Below the pieces are notes generated by a model. That model saw only the letters and a list, made by a program, of their open reading frames with translations, ran no database searches and was not told where the DNA came from. A program made the translations under genes and the position numbers. From positions 126,001 through 190,000 of the forward strand of contig JAJPHC010000013.1 of the NCBI GenBank assembly GCA_021325515.1: a DNA stretch of 64,000 nucleotides, read 5' to 3'. The stretch comes from Acidobacteriota bacterium. Its GTDB lineage: Bacteria; Acidobacteriota; Thermoanaerobaculia; Gp7-AA8. Positions 47,093 through 55,469 of the stretch are shown piece after piece; positions within the stretch are counted from its first letter, which is position 1, and each line of letters starts with the position of its first letter.

Positions 47093-47098
47093 TAGAAT
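47093..47098 (+). promoter_or_regulatory. Candidate -10 box (TAGAAT) of the partner-switching operon
   Basis: TAGAAT ends 12 nt before the ATG at 47111, giving a very short leader. Confidence 0.45.
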
Positions 47099-47110
47099 GC
47101 CCGTTACACC

Positions 47111-48562
47111 ATGGCGCGGTTCCGGGATCTCTCCATCCGCAGCAAGTTGATGACGGGCTTCATGTTCACCAGTCTGGTGGCGTTGCTCATCACCATGACT
47201 GCACTCGCGCTTTACGACCGCGAGACTTTCAAGAAGAAGCTCCTCTCCGATCTCGAAGCGCTGGGCGGCGTCGTTGGCGAGAACTCCGTTTCGCCGCTCG
47301 TCTTCAATGATCGCGAAACCGCTCGCTCGGTCCTCGGCGCGCTCAGGGCGCAGCCGCACGTCGTTTCCGCGTTTCTCTTCGACAACAACGGCAAGCTCTT
47401 CGCGTCGTACGTGACGCCGTCCGCACCGGCGGCGCCGCAGTCCATTCCGCGCGACGGCTCCACGATCGACACCGCCGGCGTCTCCGTCGTCCGTCCGGTC
47501 ATCTTCAACGGCACACGCGCCGGGACTCTGGCGATTCGCTCCGATCTCGGCGAGCTCGCCGCGCGCAAGTCGCAATATCTCGGCATCGCCGGCGCGGTGA
47601 TCGCGGGCGCCGGCATCGTGGCGCTCATTCTCGCCGCGCTGTTTCAGCGCGCGATCTCTGCGCCGATTCTCCGCCTCCTCGAAACCGAGAAGCGCGTGTC
47701 GAAGGAGAAGGACTACTCGCTGCACGTGACGAAGGATGCCGACGACGAAGTCGGCAAGTTGATCGACGGCTTCAACGAGATGCTCTCCGAGATCCGCACG
47801 CGCGACGCGGAGATTCAGCAGAAGCACGATCAGGAGATGGCGCTGGCGCGCACGATCCAGACCTCGGTGCTGCCGAAATCATTCGAGCTGAATGGATTCG
47901 ACATCTCGGCGATCATGCTGCCGGCAGAGGAAGTCGGCGGCGACTTCTACGAATTCCGCCCGATTCAGAACGGCGGCGCATGGATCGGCGTCGGCGATGT
48001 CACCGGCCACGGCGTGACCTCGGGCCTCATCATGATGATGGCGCAGTCGATGTTCACGGTGCTGTGCGAGCAGCATCAGAACGGCGCGACGCCTTCGAAG
48101 TTCCTCACGCTCCTCAATCGCGCGATGTTCTACAACCTCAGGTCGCGCCTCGACCAGGACAAGTTCATGACGATGGTCGTCGCGAAGATCAACCGCGATG
48201 GGCAGATGGTCTTCGCCGGCGCGCACACCGACCTGCTGGTCTATCGCGCGAAGAGCGGCGAGGTCGAGCGCATTCCGACCGAGGGGTTGTGGCTGGGGAT
48301 GGAAGCAGAGATCGAGAGTGTGACGACGGATCAAACCGTCATGCTCGAGCGCGGCGATGTCGCGCTGTTCCACACCGACGGCGTCACCGAAGCGCGCGAC
48401 GCGCACGGCGAGTGCTTCGACGTCGATCGTCTGACCCGGCAATTGATTGCGCTGCAGCGGCGCCCGGCCGCGGAGATCGTCACCGAGATTGCCCAGTGTG
48501 CGTGGCGATGGGCCGCGCAGCCCTCGGATGACGTCAGTCTCATGGCTGTGAAGAGAACATGA
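47111..48562 (+). CDS. Membrane-bound SpoIIE-type (PP2C) protein serine phosphatase with HAMP
   Basis: The 483-residue protein has an N-terminal transmembrane helix (about 15-35), an extracytoplasmic sensor like CHASE8 (about 35-150), a second helix (about 155-180) and a HAMP linker (RAISAPILRLLE to about 235). The SpoIIE/PP2C phosphatase has the metal ligands in EVGGDFYEF and VGDVTGHGV. Such phosphatases dephosphorylate a STAS antagonist in partner switching. The two downstream genes encode the matching anti-sigma kinase and STAS protein, so the product senses an external signal and releases the switch. The gap to the next gene is 13 bp. Confidence 0.92.
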   Translation: MARFRDLSIRSKLMTGFMFTSLVALLITMTALALYDRETFKKKLLSDLEALGGVVGENSVSPLVFNDRETARSVLGALRAQPHVVSAFLFDNNGKLFASYVTPSAPAAPQSIPRDGSTIDTAGVSVVRPVIFNGTRAGTLAIRSDLGELAARKSQYLGIAGAVIAGAGIVALILAALFQRAISAPILRLLETEKRVSKEKDYSLHVTKDADDEVGKLIDGFNEMLSEIRTRDAEIQQKHDQEMALARTIQTSVLPKSFELNGFDISAIMLPAEEVGGDFYEFRPIQNGGAWIGVGDVTGHGVTSGLIMMMAQSMFTVLCEQHQNGATPSKFLTLLNRAMFYNLRSRLDQDKFMTMVVAKINRDGQMVFAGAHTDLLVYRAKSGEVERIPTEGLWLGMEAEIESVTTDQTVMLERGDVALFHTDGVTEARDAHGECFDVDRLTRQLIALQRRPAAEIVTEIAQCAWRWAAQPSDDVSLMAVKRT

Positions 48563-48575
48563 GTGGAGGGAGCGA

Positions 48576-49040
48576 TTGTCTGACTACGTAGAGATGCGAT
48601 TCGGTCCGCGATGGACCTACATCAGTTGCGTCCGCAAGTTCGTGGCGAGCTTCTTCATGATCGGGCTCGCCGACAAGGAGCGCGCCGAGCAGATCTCCAT
48701 GGCCGCGTCCGAGCTCCTCGAGAATGCGGTGAAGTACGCGTCGGAGGAAGAGGGCTACCTCAAGATCTCCATCGAGAAGCAGAACAACGAAGTCGATGTC
48801 TGCGTGAAGAATCACGCCGAGGCGCAGCAGATCAACACGCTGCGGCGGGAGTTCGCACTCATTCACGCCGGCGAGCCGGAATCCGTCTATCTGAAAAAAA
48901 TGGAAGAAGCTGCGATGACCGAGGGTCAGAGCCGCCTCGGTCTCATCAGAATTCTGTTCGAAGCCGGTGCGCGCCTACGGCTGGATGTGAATGACAGCGA
49001 GGTCTCGATTCACGCCATCTTCCCGCTGGAGAACGCCTGA
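48576..49040 (+). CDS. Anti-sigma-factor-type serine kinase (HATPase_c_2, RsbW-like)
   Basis: The 154-residue protein has a GHKL ATPase fold. N-box ASELLENAVKYA lies at about 45-55, with acidic ATP-lid residues and TEGQSRLGLIRI as the G-box-like region. The length and pattern fit RsbW/SpoIIAB, which bind a sigma or other target and phosphorylate the STAS antagonist. TTG at 48576 is the start: GGAGGGA ends 4-5 nt before it, and a later ATG at 48594 would remove little. The stop overlaps the STAS gene start, so kinase and antagonist are made in fixed ratio. Confidence 0.88.
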   Translation: MSDYVEMRFGPRWTYISCVRKFVASFFMIGLADKERAEQISMAASELLENAVKYASEEEGYLKISIEKQNNEVDVCVKNHAEAQQINTLRREFALIHAGEPESVYLKKMEEAAMTEGQSRLGLIRILFEAGARLRLDVNDSEVSIHAIFPLENA

Positions 49041-49423
49041 TGGTCGCCGAGACGCTTGCTCCTCTCACCGCCGAAGGGCTGAGCATCGTGCCGGCCGTGC
49101 ACGATACGAAGATGAGGCTCACGATGTCGGGCACGGTCGAGATGCGCGATCCCGGCGAGATGCTGAATCCCTTCTGGTCGCGCATCGACATGGAGGCGCG
49201 CAACCGAAGCCTGCAATCCGTCGAAGTCGATCTGCAGGACCTCAGCTTCATGAACAGCTCCGGGATCCTGACGCTCGTGCGCTGGATCACGAAGCTCAAG
49301 GCCAGCGCGGCATATCGTCTGGTCATCCGGTACGACCGCAATGTGACGTGGCAGCGCAGCAGCATTCCGACGCTGGCGAAACTGGCGCCGAACGTCGTCG
49401 TACCGCAAGAGATCAATGGATAG
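49040..49423 (+). CDS. STAS-domain anti-sigma antagonist
   Basis: The 127-residue protein has one STAS domain. The phosphoacceptor Ser is in FMNSSGIL (Ser73 or Ser74), matching the DxSxxxFMDSSG motif of SpoIIAA/RsbV. The kinase encoded before it would phosphorylate this Ser, and the SpoIIE protein would remove it. The start codon shares one base with the stop of the kinase gene (TGATG), and its end overlaps the protein kinase gene by 8 bp. No sigma factor gene is in the operon, so the switch may act on a distant sigma factor or directly on the next gene's kinase. Confidence 0.88.
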   Translation: MVAETLAPLTAEGLSIVPAVHDTKMRLTMSGTVEMRDPGEMLNPFWSRIDMEARNRSLQSVEVDLQDLSFMNSSGILTLVRWITKLKASAAYRLVIRYDRNVTWQRSSIPTLAKLAPNVVVPQEING

Positions 49424-50996
49424 CGACCTGCTGATGCCGGGCGCCTGGCCCGGCTATGACCTCACGTGTGTGAGCTGCGGTTGCGGCGTTCGTCCGATCG
49501 ATCGCTTCTGCAGCCAGTGCGGAAGGGAAAGCCCGACCACGATCACGGCGGAAGAGGAAGGGCTGACGTCGCCGACGGTCATCGTCGGAACGGATGAGGG
49601 GACCGGGTCGCAGACGTTCGCTTCGCCCGAACAGAATTTCAGCGATCCGCTGCTGCCGACGGTTAGCCGGCGCGCGCGCCGGATCGAGATGCAGAAGCAG
49701 CGCGAGGAAGATCTTCGCCAGTTGCTCTCGCCCGGTTCGGTATTCGGCCGCCGCTATCGTGTGCAGCGCTTTCTCGGAGCAGGCGCCATGGGGCATGTCT
49801 GCTCCGCCATCGATGAGTCGATCGACGAAGTGGTCGCGCTGAAAGTGCTCTCCGCGCCGATGCAGGAGGATCCCGACGCGTTCGAGCGCTTCAAGCTCGG
49901 GCTGAAGCTGGCGCGCAAGATCCGCCATCGCAATGTCGTGCAGAGCTTCGACCTCGGCTTCGCCGATGGGTTCCCCTACATCTCGATGGAGTACATCGAC
50001 GCCGACAACCTGCTCAGGCATCTGCATCGAAAGGGAACGTTCGATGAGACGTCAGCGCTGGCGATCGTGCGCCAGGTGCTGCGCGGGCTGCGCGCGGCGC
50101 ATGACCTCGGCATCATCCATCGCGACATCAAGCCCGAGAACATCCTGCTGAACAAAGACCGCATCGCGTTCATCACCGACTTCGGCATCGCGACGCCTTC
50201 GAATCTCGGCAAGACGCGCGAGCTCGCGGGAACGCCGGACTACATGGCGCCGGAACAGTTGCGTTGCGATCCGGTGACGCCCGCTTCCGACATCTATTCG
50301 TGCGGCGTGCTTTTCTATCGGATGCTGACGGGCAATCTGCCGTATGCGGGGGAGAGCATCACGCAGATCATCGATGCACACCGGCATGCGGAGCCGGCGC
50401 CGATTCCGGGTGAGCTGCCCATTTCGTGGGAGACGCGCGACCTCGTGATGTGGATGCTGCAGAAGGAAGTCGCACTGCGGCCGGCGAGTGCGTATCCGCT
50501 GCTGGAGCGGATCGACGCGATGCTGTCGGAAGGTGTGAAGCGAAGCCGCTCGTCGCGCGTGAGCGTGCTGGTGGTGGAGGATGATCCGGGCACGCTTTCG
50601 TTCATTCGCGGCGTGCTGGAGGGCGATGGGTTCCGCGTGATCCCGGCAACGAATGCACGCGAGGGAGTGGAGCTGGCGTTCGAATTGAGTCCGTCGGTGA
50701 TCCTGCTCGATGCGAAGATCCGCGGCGGCTTCGATCTGGGCGAAGTGCCGGACGATCCGACCGGCGTCGACGGCCTCGGCTTCTGCAGAATTCTTCGCGG
50801 CGATGCGAAGCTGCGCGAAGTGCCGATCATCGTGATGAGCGAGCAGACGCTGTCGATGCTTCAGCCGGCGTTCCAGGTGAGCGGCGCCGCCGACATCATC
50901 ATCAAGCCCCTGGGCGGCGACGACATCCTGAGCTCCGTGCGCGAGGCGATGTCGAAGGCAGCGCTCGCGATCGGCGACGACACCGCGCGCCGCTGA
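49416..50996 (+). CDS. Zinc-ribbon Ser/Thr protein kinase with C-terminal receiver domain
   Basis: The 526-residue protein fuses three parts: an N-terminal zinc ribbon (C18, C21, C32, C35), a Hanks-type kinase (about 108-370), and a REC domain (about 390-515). The kinase has GAGAMG, VALKVL, IHRDIKPEN, DFGIA and TPDYMAPEQ, all intact. REC has Asp432 in ILLDAKI, DD at the start (EDDPG) and a Lys in IIKPLGG. No transmembrane helix is present, so it is cytosolic. REC at the C-terminus of a Ser/Thr kinase is uncommon and links phosphorelay to Hanks-type signalling. It overlaps the STAS gene, so it belongs to the partner-switching operon. Confidence 0.9.
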   Translation: MDSDLLMPGAWPGYDLTCVSCGCGVRPIDRFCSQCGRESPTTITAEEEGLTSPTVIVGTDEGTGSQTFASPEQNFSDPLLPTVSRRARRIEMQKQREEDLRQLLSPGSVFGRRYRVQRFLGAGAMGHVCSAIDESIDEVVALKVLSAPMQEDPDAFERFKLGLKLARKIRHRNVVQSFDLGFADGFPYISMEYIDADNLLRHLHRKGTFDETSALAIVRQVLRGLRAAHDLGIIHRDIKPENILLNKDRIAFITDFGIATPSNLGKTRELAGTPDYMAPEQLRCDPVTPASDIYSCGVLFYRMLTGNLPYAGESITQIIDAHRHAEPAPIPGELPISWETRDLVMWMLQKEVALRPASAYPLLERIDAMLSEGVKRSRSSRVSVLVVEDDPGTLSFIRGVLEGDGFRVIPATNAREGVELAFELSPSVILLDAKIRGGFDLGEVPDDPTGVDGLGFCRILRGDAKLREVPIIVMSEQTLSMLQPAFQVSGAADIIIKPLGGDDILSSVREAMSKAALAIGDDTARR

Positions 50997-51033
50997 AGCC
51001 CATCTGGAACTGCTCTCGCAAAGGGGACATGCC

Positions 51034-51471
51034 ATGGCTCTCAAGCGAATGGACAACGTAGGCATCGTCGTCGAATCACTCGACAACGCCATCTCCTTCT
51101 TCGTCGAGCTCGGTCTCGAGCTGGAAGGGCGCGCCGCGATCGAAGGTGAATGGGCCGAGCGCGTGACGGGACTGCACCCCATGCGCGTGGAGATCGCGAT
51201 GATGCGCACTCCCGACGGCCACAGCCGCCTCGAGCTCTCGCGATTTCTCACGCCGGCTCCTGTCGCCGATCACCGGAATGCTCCGGTGAACGCGCTCGGC
51301 TATCTGCGCGTGATGTTCACCGTCGACGACATCGACGACACGCTGGCGCGGCTTCGCAAGCATGGCGCGCAGGTCGTCGACGAAGTCGTGCAGTACGAGA
51401 ATGCGTACCGGCTCTGCTACATCCGCGGCCCAGAGGGAGTGCTCATCGGGCTGGCTGAGGAGTTGCGGTAA
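51034..51471 (+). CDS. Glyoxalase/VOC-superfamily protein
   Basis: The 145-residue protein has the paired beta-alpha-beta-beta-beta units of the vicinal oxygen chelate fold: RMDNVGIVVESLDNAISFFVELG and YLRVMFTVDDIDDTLARLRKHGA. VOC metal sites need His/Glu pairs. Candidate Glu residues are in RPHSRLELS-like (HSRLELSRF) and at the end of GVLIGLAEEL. The substrate could be an aromatic diol, a methylglyoxal adduct or an antibiotic. AAAGGGGA precedes the ATG. It is a single gene after the kinase operon. Confidence 0.8.
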   Translation: MALKRMDNVGIVVESLDNAISFFVELGLELEGRAAIEGEWAERVTGLHPMRVEIAMMRTPDGHSRLELSRFLTPAPVADHRNAPVNALGYLRVMFTVDDIDDTLARLRKHGAQVVDEVVQYENAYRLCYIRGPEGVLIGLAEELR

Positions 51472-51497
51472 GAGTTTCACAAGGTAAACGGTGCGGC

Positions 51498-52625
51498 GTG
51501 TTCGTGCGTACTGTTTGCGTGGCCCGCCTCGTCCCTCTCGTTCTCATCATCACTGCATGTACCTTCGCGCGTGCGGAGACCGTCGCCCTCGAGCTGCTTG
51601 CGTCCGGCTTCGACCGCCCTGTCCAGGTCGTGAGCGCGCACGACGGCAGTGGTGCTCTCTACGTCGCGCAGCAGAATGGGATCGTCATTCGGATCGCGGC
51701 GGATGGCTCGCGCTCGACCTTCCTCGATCTATCCCAGGTCGTCTCCTGCTGCGACAACGGCGGGCTCCTGAGCGTCGTCTTTCATCCGCAGTTCGGGAGC
51801 AATCGCCGTCTGTTCGTGCAGTACGTGAATCGCGACGGCGACACCGCGATTGCGCGGGTGCAGGCGCCGAACGACCTCGACGTTCTGCTGACGATCGACC
51901 AGCCGAAGGATGAAGTGCCGAATCATCACGGCGGGACGCTGCAGTTCGGCCCCGACGGATATCTCTATGCGTCAGTCGGCGACGGAGGCGCGTACGTTCG
52001 CGTCACTAACCGGGCGCAGCAGCTCGAGCTGCTGCTCGGCAAGCTGCTGCGCATCGATGTCGATCACGCAAGCGGCTACTCGGTTCCCTTCGACAATCCG
52101 TATGCCGGACTTCCCGGCACGCGGCCGGAGATCTGGTCGTCGGGACTTCGCAATCCGTGGCGCTTCAGCTTCGATCGCGTGACCGGTGAGCTTCTGCTCG
52201 CGGATGTCGGACAGGACTCCTGGGAAGAGGTCGACATCCTCACGCTCGCCGCGGCGAGAGCCGCCAATTTCGGTTGGCCGATCGCGGAAGGAAGCCACTG
52301 TTATCCGCCAGGCTCGCCGTGCAGTACGAATGGACTCGTCATGCCGCAACTCGAGTACTCGCACGCGCAGGGATGCTCCATCACCGGCGGGTATCGATAT
52401 CGCGGCCGCGCGTGGCCGCAGTGGACGGGAACGTATTTCTACGGCGACCTGTGCTCCGGAAAGTTGTGGATCGCTTCACGGAGCGCATCGACGCTGCAGG
52501 AAACGGGGAAGATGATCGTGTCGTTTGGCGAAGACGACGACGGCGAGCTCTATCTCGTCGACTATCGCGGAGCGGTGTACCGGATGAAGCCGGCTCCTCT
52601 GCGCCGTAGAGCGGCTCCGCGCTGA
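51498..52625 (+). CDS. Secreted PQQ-type sugar dehydrogenase (sorbosone dehydrogenase family)
   Basis: The 375-residue protein has a signal peptide (LVLIITACTFARA). The soluble glucose dehydrogenase propeller motifs follow in order: YVAQQNGIVIRI, FHPQFGSNRRLFVQYV, PNHHGGTLQFGPDGYLYASVGDGG with the catalytic His, and GLRNPWRFSFD. Such enzymes oxidise aldoses with PQQ in the periplasm. Other family members lack PQQ binding, so PQQ use is inferred. GTG at 51498 is taken as start, with AAGGTAAAC upstream. The Arg-rich C-terminus (LRRRAAPR) is odd. It is convergent with the TPR gene, with no gap. Confidence 0.85.
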   Translation: MFVRTVCVARLVPLVLIITACTFARAETVALELLASGFDRPVQVVSAHDGSGALYVAQQNGIVIRIAADGSRSTFLDLSQVVSCCDNGGLLSVVFHPQFGSNRRLFVQYVNRDGDTAIARVQAPNDLDVLLTIDQPKDEVPNHHGGTLQFGPDGYLYASVGDGGAYVRVTNRAQQLELLLGKLLRIDVDHASGYSVPFDNPYAGLPGTRPEIWSSGLRNPWRFSFDRVTGELLLADVGQDSWEEVDILTLAAARAANFGWPIAEGSHCYPPGSPCSTNGLVMPQLEYSHAQGCSITGGYRYRGRAWPQWTGTYFYGDLCSGKLWIASRSASTLQETGKMIVSFGEDDDGELYLVDYRGAVYRMKPAPLRRRAAPR

Positions 52626-55466
52626 TTACGGTGTGCCGAAGAGGTCTTCCTGAATTTGCACCGGCGGCATTTCGGTGTTCACGCGAAGCGTGACGGCCGG
52701 ACGTTCTCCCGATGTCCTGAGTCCGAGCGCGGACGCGGAGACGGTTACGGCTTCGATTGCCTTCGCTTCGGGACGCGGGCGCGGCTCGCGCTCCAGCGAT
52801 GCGAGTGACGTGAAGAGCGGCAGCCGCGCGCCGAAGTTGCGCAGGCCGTTCTCCAGCGCTGTGCGATCGTTCGCCGGCATCGGCGCGAACGCGATTACCG
52901 GCAGCGGCATCGCGCCGGACGTGTGCACCACGCGAAGTCCGCGCGCGAGCATCGGATTCGCCTCGGACACCAGCGCCGCGTCGCTCTTTCCGTACAGCGC
53001 GTTCGCCGCCGCCGCGGCATCGTCCGGCGTGCGATAGACATTGGCGAAGGTCTTTTCGATCACGGCGTCGCCGAGCGCGTCGACCGTGCTCAGCGTCTTT
53101 CCCTTCAGGTCCGCGAGCGACGTGGCCTTGCTCTTCTCCGGCACGACGACCACGCGCCGGTACGACGTGCTGCCGTTGCGTGCGAACTGAAAGCGTCCGG
53201 TGAGCTCGCCGCCGAGCCCGGAGATGAATTCGGGATTGGAGATGATGACGCCCACCTTGCCGCGATTCTCCGCGAAGTACGAGCGTGCGTCGTCGCTGCG
53301 GCGGAAGAACTCGATCTGCAGGCCGAGCTGCGTCAGCATGCTGTTCATCATCTCGGCGAGCTTCTTGTCGCTCTCGGCCGGCGCATCCGGCAGAAACACC
53401 ATCGCGGTTCTGCGAGGGGTCGTAGGCTCCTGTGCTTTCGGCTCGGGCTCCGGCTGCTGCGCCGCCGCCGCGGCCTCGTCGATCGCGCGGATGTTGCTCT
53501 TCGCCGCGCTCTCCGCCTGCTGCGTGAGTCCGCCGAGCGAGAGCGCGCGATTGAATGCCTCGCGCGCGGCCGTCGTATTGCCGGCATTCAGATCGAGGAC
53601 GCCGCGCAGAAACTGCGCTGCCGATTGCGATCGCGCATCGAGCGGCAGCGACATGGCGCGCTCGAGTGACTGCCGCGCGTTGCGCCCGCTCGCAGCGGAC
53701 GTCAGCAAGGCAACCGCGAGATCCTGCCTCGCGCGTGCGCAAAACGCCGAATCCTTCCCTTCGCATCGCGCGGCCGCGGCGCTCAGCGCATCGATGTCCT
53801 CGGTGATCTCGCCGTAGGCAAGCATCACCTCGGGCCAGTCCTGTTTCGCGGCACGTGCGGCCGCGAGATGCGGCTTCGCATCTGCATCGCGTCCGGCACT
53901 CCAGAGGAGGAGGCCGAGATTGCCGCGCGAGGTTGGATCGTCGAGGCCGGAGAGCTGCTTGATGGCGTTGTCGCGATTGCCTGCGTTCGCCTCTTTCACA
54001 GCCTGCAGCGCGCGGCGCATCGCATTGAGATCCGGCTGCGCGGCGAGCTCGATCTGGTGAAGTGCCTCGTCGTAGGCGTTCTGCCTGAGGAGAACCGAGA
54101 TCAGCTCGCGCCGCAGCACGGGGTCGTTCTTCGCGGCGAGCAGTTGCTCGAGCAGCGAGCGTTCGCGCGCGTAGTCGCCGAGGTCGCGCGCGACGAGCGC
54201 GGCTTCGAGAATGACGGACTCCTGTTTCGGCGCGAGTGCGAGCGCCTCATCGGCGAGCGGCTTCGCGGCGGCCGCCTGCTTCTCCGCGCGATCGAGCCGC
54301 GACAGCGCGACGCGCGACGTCACATCGTCCCTGCTTCCGCTGACGGCTTGCAGCAGCGATTCCTTCGCCGCCGCGCGATCACCCTTCGCGAGTTGCGCGA
54401 GGCCGAGCTCGCGCATCGCTGCCGGCTTCGAATCCGCGTCGAGATGCGGCATCGCATCGCGCACGATCTGGATCGCCCTGTCGTAATCCTTCGCGCGCCG
54501 GGCCATCGTTGCGAGATGAACCCAGGCGAGCGGCAGATCGGGATTCTGGGCGAGTGCAGCGCGGTACTCCATCGCCGCGTTGTCCGGTTGATTGCGCGAG
54601 AAATAGATGAAGCCGAGGTTGTAGTGGGCGTTGCCGTTCTTCGGATCGATCGCCAGCGCCTTGCGATAGGCCGCGATCGCATCGTCGTAGCGCTGCTGCT
54701 TCAGAAACATCGCGCCGATGTTCGCGAATGCGCCGGCGTGAATGACATCGACCTTCTGCTTCTTCGCAAGCTGCTGTTCGATCGGCTCGAGGGCCATCTT
54801 GTACGCGGCGAGCGCATCATCGTAGCGGCCTTCTTCGAAGAGCAGCGCGCCGAGGTTGTACTGTGCGCGGAGGAGCGTCTTGTCGAGCGAGACCGCCTTC
54901 TTGTATGCCGCAATCGCTTCGCCGCGGCGTCCCGCGGCATACAGCGCGTTGCCGAGGCTGAACTGAATGCGTGCGTCATTCGGAGAAAGGTCCGCGGCCT
55001 GCTGCATGGTGGCGAGCGCTTCGTCATTCCGGCCGAGCGCGCGCAACGACGTCGCGCGCAGCGAGAGCAGAGAGGTGTCTCTCCTGTTCTTCTCCAGCGC
55101 GCGGTCGGCGAACGCCAGCGCCTCCGCTGATTTCCCGAGCTGCTGCGCGGCTGCGGCTGCGTTGGAGAGAAGCGTGCGGTCGTCCGGCGCCTTCTCCAGA
55201 CCGCGCATGAGGATGTCGTACGACTCCTGAATCTTCCCGGCCTGGTAATAGACCGCGCCGAGATCGGCATAGGCCGACGCGAGTTGCGGAGCGGCCTCGA
55301 TGACGCGTCTGTACTTCGCGATCGCATCATCGACGCGGCCGGCGTCGCGCGCGCGCTGCGCATCTTCCATCAGACTGCGCGCGATCTCCGGCACGTCGTC
55401 GACTTGAGCCGCGGCGACCGCTGCCAGGCAAGCGAGAGTGAGAGCGAGAAGAAGCTTGCGGGCCAC
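52626..55466 (-). CDS. Periplasmic TPR protein fused to a PhnD-like substrate-binding domain
   Basis: The 946-residue protein has a signal peptide (LLALTLACLAAVAAA). A TPR superhelix covers about 25-640 with at least a dozen units, for example YADLGAVYYQAGKIQESYD and AHYNLGFIYFSRNQPDNAA. A periplasmic binding protein type 2 domain of the PhnD family spans about 690-900 (VGVIISNPEFI, SLADLKGKTLSTVDALGDAV). PhnD domains bind phosphate, phosphonate or similar anions as the solute binding part of ABC importers. Here a binding domain is attached to a protein-interaction scaffold, with no ABC genes nearby. It starts 3 bp after the TonB receptor gene, in the same operon. Confidence 0.85.
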   Translation of the reverse strand: MARKLLLALTLACLAAVAAAQVDDVPEIARSLMEDAQRARDAGRVDDAIAKYRRVIEAAPQLASAYADLGAVYYQAGKIQESYDILMRGLEKAPDDRTLLSNAAAAAQQLGKSAEALAFADRALEKNRRDTSLLSLRATSLRALGRNDEALATMQQAADLSPNDARIQFSLGNALYAAGRRGEAIAAYKKAVSLDKTLLRAQYNLGALLFEEGRYDDALAAYKMALEPIEQQLAKKQKVDVIHAGAFANIGAMFLKQQRYDDAIAAYRKALAIDPKNGNAHYNLGFIYFSRNQPDNAAMEYRAALAQNPDLPLAWVHLATMARRAKDYDRAIQIVRDAMPHLDADSKPAAMRELGLAQLAKGDRAAAKESLLQAVSGSRDDVTSRVALSRLDRAEKQAAAAKPLADEALALAPKQESVILEAALVARDLGDYARERSLLEQLLAAKNDPVLRRELISVLLRQNAYDEALHQIELAAQPDLNAMRRALQAVKEANAGNRDNAIKQLSGLDDPTSRGNLGLLLWSAGRDADAKPHLAAARAAKQDWPEVMLAYGEITEDIDALSAAAARCEGKDSAFCARARQDLAVALLTSAASGRNARQSLERAMSLPLDARSQSAAQFLRGVLDLNAGNTTAAREAFNRALSLGGLTQQAESAAKSNIRAIDEAAAAAQQPEPEPKAQEPTTPRRTAMVFLPDAPAESDKKLAEMMNSMLTQLGLQIEFFRRSDDARSYFAENRGKVGVIISNPEFISGLGGELTGRFQFARNGSTSYRRVVVVPEKSKATSLADLKGKTLSTVDALGDAVIEKTFANVYRTPDDAAAAANALYGKSDAALVSEANPMLARGLRVVHTSGAMPLPVIAFAPMPANDRTALENGLRNFGARLPLFTSLASLEREPRPRPEAKAIEAVTVSASALGLRTSGERPAVTLRVNTEMPPVQIQEDLFGTP

Positions 55467-55469
55467 CTT

